Shown: positions 60,006-64,000 of the stretch, one piece after another
Position numbering within the stretch: the first letter of the stretch is position 1
How the letters are laid out: each line of letters opens with the position of its first letter
Source of the DNA: Jejuia sp. UBA6058
GTDB taxonomy: Bacteria; Bacteroidota; Bacteroidia; Flavobacteriales; Flavobacteriaceae
Assembly: GCA_002428965.1 (NCBI GenBank)
Contig: DIYI01000017.1
Location: forward strand, 356,338 to 420,337
Direction of reading: 5' to 3'
Length of the DNA: 64,000 nt
Translations under genes and position numbers: made by a program
The notes under the pieces: generated by a model
The model's input: the letters and a program-made list of their open reading frames with translations, nothing else
The model's database searches: none
Told to the model about the DNA's origin: nothing

Positions 60006-62225
60006 ATGTCTGAAGAAGAGATCGAGAAAGAAAACAAAGAGATAGCAAAAGCCTATAAGAACCTTTTAAAGGTAAGCTATACAACGCTTTCTAGCGATGA
60101 TAAAAAACTAATTAGAAAAGCTTTTGAGGTAGCGCTTGATGGTCATAAAACCCAGCGCAGAAAATCTGGTGAGGCTTATATTTTCCATCCCTTGGCAGTT
60201 GCTAAAATCGTGGCTCAAGAAATTGGTCTGGATGCCACCTCTATAGCCTCTGCACTATTGCATGATGTAGTTGAAGATTGTGACGACTACTCCATTGATG
60301 ATATCGAACAATTATTTGGTGAAACTGTCGCCAGAATTGTAGATGGCTTAACTAAAATTTCTTCATTAAGCAAGGAGCAAGATATGGATGTTTCCTTGCA
60401 GGCCGAAAATTTCAGAAAGATGCTATTAACCCTCAACGATGATGTTAGGGTAATTATAATCAAAATAGCTGATCGTTTGCACAATATGCAAACTATGGAT
60501 GCCATGCGACCTGACAAACAGGTTAAAATAGCTTCGGAAACACTATATATTTATGCCCCACTTGCACATAGAATAGGACTCTACAATATAAAGAATGAAC
60601 TTGAGGATTTGGCACTTAAGTACACGGAACCTGATGTTTATAAAGACATATTAAATAAGATAAGGGAGAGTAAAGAGGAGCAGGATAAATACATTGAACA
60701 ATTTAGTTCTGTAATAAAAAAATCTTTGGATAAAGAAGATTTTGCATATACAATTAAAGGAAGACCTAAATCTATTTTCTCCATTCGCAGAAAAATGGTA
60801 AAACAAGGAGTTTCCTTTGAAGAGGTTTATGATAAGTTTGCTATCCGAATTATTTATGAAAGTGATGAAAAAAGCGAAAAGTTTTTAGCTTGGAAAATTT
60901 ATTCTATAGTTACGGATTTTTTCAGACCTAACCCATTAAGACTTCGCGATTGGATCACTTCTCCAAAAGGAACAGGTTATGAGGCTTTACACATAACGGT
61001 TATGGGACCTAAAGGGCGCTGGGTGGAGGTTCAAATTCGTAGTGAACGCATGCATGAAATTGCCGAAAAAGGATATGCAGCGCACTATAAATACAAACAG
61101 CAACAGGAAAAGGAAGACAATCTAGAAAATTGGATTAACCGATTGCAAGAAGCGCTTGAAAACCCAAGTTTGAATGCTGTAGATTTTGTAGAGCAATTTA
61201 AACTAAATCTTTATGCACAAGAAATTTTTGTATTCACACCAAAAGGTGAGTTAAAATCATTGCCAAAGGGAGCAACTTCTCTCGATTTTGCATTTCATAT
61301 TCATACGGAGGTTGGCATGCGTACCCGAGGCGCGAGGGTAAACAACAAATTAGTACCCCTTAGCCATGAATTAAAAAGTGGTGATCAAGTAGAGATTATA
61401 ACCTCAGAATCTTCTAAACCAAACGCTAACTGGTTAAATTATGCTACTACAGCAAGGGCAAGGGCCAAAATCAAATCAGCACTTCGAGAGGATAGAAAAC
61501 TAAAAGGAGAAGAGGGCAAGGAAATTTTAAGACGTAAATTAAGGCAGCTAAAAATTGCCCTAAATGAAACTACGGTTAATGATCTAGTGCGGCATTTCAA
61601 TTTAAAGACAAGTTTAGATCTGTTTTATCGTGTAGGCATTGGATCTATTGATAATACGATGCTTAAGGAATTCGCTTCGTCTAGGAGTAACGCCTTTGTA
61701 AGTTTTATCAAGAATAAAATCACCAGAAAACAGAATATTTCTAAAGAACAGTTAGAAAAAGATGAAATTACATCCAATTTCGATTCGTTGGTTTTTGGTA
61801 AAGAAGAAGAAAAACTGGACTACAAACTATCAAATTGTTGCAATCCTATTCCTGGGGATGATGTATTTGGTTTTTTAACCGTTTCAGAAGGTATTAAAGT
61901 TCATAAACACAACTGTCCTAATGCACTTAGTTTACAATCTAACTACGCTTATCGCATAATGAAAGCTAAGTGGATTGATTCTTCTCAGCAAGAATATGCC
62001 ACTGAGATAAGAGTATCTGGAATAGACCATATGGGACTTGTGAATGAAATAACGAAAGTAATTTCTAACAATATGCACGTTAATATGAAAAGCCTTAACT
62101 TCGAAACAGATGATGGCATTTTCTCAGGAAAAATAAAACTAGTAGTTAAAAACAAAGCCCTGTTGAAAAAAATATTAGATAACCTTAAAAAAATTAATGG
62201 CATCGACAAGGTTTCAAGAGTTTAA
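60006..62225 (+). CDS. Bifunctional (p)ppGpp synthetase/hydrolase (RelA/SpoT family)
   Basis: The start is set at the ATG at 60006; the TTG three bases earlier is less likely. The 739-residue protein has an HD hydrolase domain (about 45-195, with LLHDVVEDCDDY supplying the HDxxED-type metal/catalytic residues). The synthetase domain (about 240-360) shows GRPKSIFSIRRKM and SPKGTGYEALH. The TGS domain (about 400-465, IFVFTPKGELKSLPKGATSL) and C-terminal ACT domain follow. The intact HD motif means it can both make and degrade (p)ppGpp, typical of the single long RSH in Bacteroidota. fur follows 22 bases later. Confidence 0.94.
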   Translation: MSEEEIEKENKEIAKAYKNLLKVSYTTLSSDDKKLIRKAFEVALDGHKTQRRKSGEAYIFHPLAVAKIVAQEIGLDATSIASALLHDVVEDCDDYSIDDIEQLFGETVARIVDGLTKISSLSKEQDMDVSLQAENFRKMLLTLNDDVRVIIIKIADRLHNMQTMDAMRPDKQVKIASETLYIYAPLAHRIGLYNIKNELEDLALKYTEPDVYKDILNKIRESKEEQDKYIEQFSSVIKKSLDKEDFAYTIKGRPKSIFSIRRKMVKQGVSFEEVYDKFAIRIIYESDEKSEKFLAWKIYSIVTDFFRPNPLRLRDWITSPKGTGYEALHITVMGPKGRWVEVQIRSERMHEIAEKGYAAHYKYKQQQEKEDNLENWINRLQEALENPSLNAVDFVEQFKLNLYAQEIFVFTPKGELKSLPKGATSLDFAFHIHTEVGMRTRGARVNNKLVPLSHELKSGDQVEIITSESSKPNANWLNYATTARARAKIKSALREDRKLKGEEGKEILRRKLRQLKIALNETTVNDLVRHFNLKTSLDLFYRVGIGSIDNTMLKEFASSRSNAFVSFIKNKITRKQNISKEQLEKDEITSNFDSLVFGKEEEKLDYKLSNCCNPIPGDDVFGFLTVSEGIKVHKHNCPNALSLQSNYAYRIMKAKWIDSSQQEYATEIRVSGIDHMGLVNEITKVISNNMHVNMKSLNFETDDGIFSGKIKLVVKNKALLKKILDNLKKINGIDKVSRV

Positions 62226-62247
62226 AGTGTAAATTTGCACCGCGATT

Positions 62248-62718
62248 ATGAATTCAAAAACAGATAGTAAAAATCAAGAGATTGTAAAAAGCGTATTTAC
62301 CAGCTTTCTTGAAGAAAACGGACATAGAAAAACGCCCGAGCGTTATGCTATACTTCAGGAAATATACGATAGTAATGAGCACTTTGATATTGAATCTTTA
62401 TATCTCAATATGAAAAATAAAAACTATCGGGTTTCTAGAGCAACTTTGTACAACACAATAGAGTTGCTTATGGAATGTAAGTTGGTTAGAAAACATCAAT
62501 TTGGTCAAAATCAAGCGCACTACGAAAAGTCTTATTTTGACAGGCAGCATGACCATGTTATTTTAACCGATACGGGCGAGGTAATAGAGTTCTGCGACCC
62601 AAGAATACAATCTATTAAAAAAACTATTGAAGAAGTTTTCGATATTAAAATCAATAATCATTCACTTTATTTCTACGGAAATAGAAATACTTCAGAAGAT
62701 AACTTACAAAACAACTAA
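62248..62718 (+). CDS. Fur family transcriptional repressor
   Basis: The 156-residue protein has the winged helix N-terminal domain (HRKTPERYAILQEIYDSNEHFD, in pieces; VSRATLYNTIELLMECKLV at about 71-89) and the metal-binding C-terminal domain with YFDRQHDHVILTDTGEVIEFCDP (in pieces), the HDH metal site. The C-terminal C-x-x-C zinc pair of E. coli Fur is absent. It may sense iron or another metal; subfamily (Fur, Zur, PerR) cannot be fixed. A TAAATTTG box at 62230-62237 lies inside the gap after the RelA/SpoT gene, 10 bases before the ATG. Confidence 0.92.
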   Translation: MNSKTDSKNQEIVKSVFTSFLEENGHRKTPERYAILQEIYDSNEHFDIESLYLNMKNKNYRVSRATLYNTIELLMECKLVRKHQFGQNQAHYEKSYFDRQHDHVILTDTGEVIEFCDPRIQSIKKTIEEVFDIKINNHSLYFYGNRNTSEDNLQNN

Positions 62719-62749
62719 CAAACTTACTTTAAACTAATTTACTTTTACG

Positions 62750-64000
62750 ATGGCAGTAGATTTACTACTAGGATTACAATGGGGAGACGAAGGCAAAGGA
62801 AAAATTGTTGACGTATTAACGAAAAATTATAATATTATTGCGCGTTTTCAAGGTGGCCCCAACGCAGGACACACTTTGGTTTTTAATGGCAAAAAACACG
62901 TTTTACACACAATTCCTTCTGGTATTTTTCATGATGATGCCATCAATTTAGTGGGTAATGGCGTTGTTATAGACCCTGTTATCTTTAAAAAAGAATTAGA
63001 CAAATTAGCTGAACAGGATATCGATTATAAGAAGTCTCTCTTAATTTCGAGAAAAGCACATATTATATTGCCAACTCACAGATTGTTGGATGCCGCTAGT
63101 GAAGCTTCTAAAGGAAAAGCTAAAATAGGTTCTACCTTAAAAGGCATTGGGCCAACTTATATGGATAAAACAGGTAGAAATGGTATTCGTGTTGGAGATT
63201 TAGAACTTGCCGATTGGAAAGAACGTTATGAAGCTTTAACTAGCAAACACGTATCGATGATTGATTACTACGATGCAAAAATCGAGTATGATTTAGAGGA
63301 ACTAGAAACTGAGTTTTGTGAAGCTATAGAAGTTTTAAAATCTTTAACATTTATTGACTCCGAAGAATACGTTTATCAAGCTCAAAAAGAGAGCAAATCT
63401 ATTTTGGCGGAAGGCGCCCAAGGTTCTTTACTCGATATAGATTTTGGAACCTATCCATTTGTTACTTCAAGTAACACCACTGCTGCAGGAGCTTGTACAG
63501 GTTTAGGTGTTGCCCCAAACCAAATAGGTGATGTTTTCGGGATTTTTAAAGCCTACACTACTAGAGTGGGTTCTGGCCCATTCCCTACCGAGTTATTTGA
63601 TGAAGATGGAGCTACAATGGCAAAAGTTGGTCACGAATTTGGTGCTACTACTGGGAGACCAAGACGTTGTGGTTGGTTAGATTTAGTTGCATTAAAATAT
63701 GCGTGTCAAGTTAACGGTGTCACCCAATTAATGATGATGAAAGGTGATGTACTTTCTGGGTTTAAAACACTTAAAGTTTGTACTGCTTATAATTACAAAG
63801 GAGAAACAATTAAACATTTACCTTATAACATAGAAGAAGAAAATGTATCTCCTATTTATACTGAATTTAATGGTTGGAGTGAAGATTTAACTAAAATGTC
63901 TGATGCTTCGGAACTTCCGGCAGCATTGAACGAATATATTTCTTTCTTAGAAAAAGAACTGGAAATTCCTATAACAATCGTTTCTGTTGGACCCGATAGA
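62750..64000 (+). CDS. purA: Adenylosuccinate synthetase (3' end outside window)
   Basis: The start ATG at 62750 begins MAVDLLLGLQWGDEGKGKIVD, the GTP-binding G-D-E-G-K-G-K loop. Further hallmarks are ARFQGGPNAGHT, IGSTLKGIGPTYMDKTGRNGIRV (in pieces) and GTYPFVTSSNTTAAG. The enzyme joins IMP and aspartate in AMP synthesis. 417 codons are visible with no stop, and the frame is cut at SVGPDR, the conserved end, so only a handful of residues is missing. Starts 31 bases after fur. Confidence 0.96.
   Translation, partial: MAVDLLLGLQWGDEGKGKIVDVLTKNYNIIARFQGGPNAGHTLVFNGKKHVLHTIPSGIFHDDAINLVGNGVVIDPVIFKKELDKLAEQDIDYKKSLLISRKAHIILPTHRLLDAASEASKGKAKIGSTLKGIGPTYMDKTGRNGIRVGDLELADWKERYEALTSKHVSMIDYYDAKIEYDLEELETEFCEAIEVLKSLTFIDSEEYVYQAQKESKSILAEGAQGSLLDIDFGTYPFVTSSNTTAAGACTGLGVAPNQIGDVFGIFKAYTTRVGSGPFPTELFDEDGATMAKVGHEFGATTGRPRRCGWLDLVALKYACQVNGVTQLMMMKGDVLSGFKTLKVCTAYNYKGETIKHLPYNIEEENVSPIYTEFNGWSEDLTKMSDASELPAALNEYISFLEKELEIPITIVSVGPDR

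Overview
The window is an AT-rich bacterial chromosome segment from the Bacteroidota, almost certainly family Flavobacteriaceae (a marine, Winogradskyella/Psychroserpens/Lacinutrix-like genome; genus not determinable by eye). The evidence is the type IX secretion (T9SS) sorting domains, PorP/SprF, DUF3078 and DUF2911 proteins, BshB1 (bacillithiol), a Lacal_2735-type mini-protein, the absence of Shine-Dalgarno sequences, and promoters of the TTG / TAnnTTTG type. There is no prophage, insertion sequence, rRNA operon or CRISPR array. I counted about 59 protein genes (two cut by the window ends, one broken) and one tRNA.

Layout. 1-7.2 kb: the 3' end of a repeat-rich adhesin with a type B T9SS sorting domain, then PorP/SprF and two tandem OmpA-family proteins, which form a surface-adhesin export and anchoring unit. 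7.25-22 kb: tRNA-His, bshB1, an SLC13 permease, prfA-pyrF, a small membrane protein with an ABC ATPase, a B12-dependent ribonucleotide reductase, DUF3078, purM, a beta-barrel protein, DUF2911 and a MIP channel. Two copies of an imperfect structured repeat flank the DUF2911 gene.

22-36.3 kb is the most distinctive part: a co-oriented photoprotection island. It holds a TetR-like regulator, an ABC1/UbiB kinase, flavin reductase, an NAD(P)-binding SDR/DUF2867 protein, DUF2256, a broken DASH cryptochrome, a FeS-BCP-type photolyase homologue without the cluster cysteines, a third cryptochrome/photolyase, a hypothetical protein, TIGR03643/DUF2805, GTP cyclohydrolase I (a pterin source), two paralogous mini-proteins, an SDR, glutathione peroxidase, a Lacal_2735-type mini-protein, TspO, SRPBCC and a class I photolyase. 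The two transcription starts of the island carry the same inverted-repeat operator fused to the same -7 box, so the island looks like one regulon, perhaps under its own TetR protein.

36.3-64 kb: a nitronate monooxygenase divergent from a small secreted protein, with a palindrome on each promoter; an RlmI-like methyltransferase; a 1646-residue T9SS cargo protein; histidyl-tRNA synthetase with an unusual insertion of about 100 residues; DUF6495-like; a GDPD lipoprotein; an Oar-like TonB receptor; the rpsF-rpsR-rplI operon; a LytTR response regulator; priA; DUF2147; YihY/BrkB; nadC; rlmH; hpf/raiA; a DCC1-like protein; rdgB; relA/spoT; fur; and the start of purA.

The best leads are the duplicated operator of the photoprotection island, the paired divergent palindromes at 37.3-37.4 kb, the structured interspersed repeat, and the HisRS insertion, which occurs in the same window as a tRNA-His with two adjacent U-U acceptor-stem mismatches.
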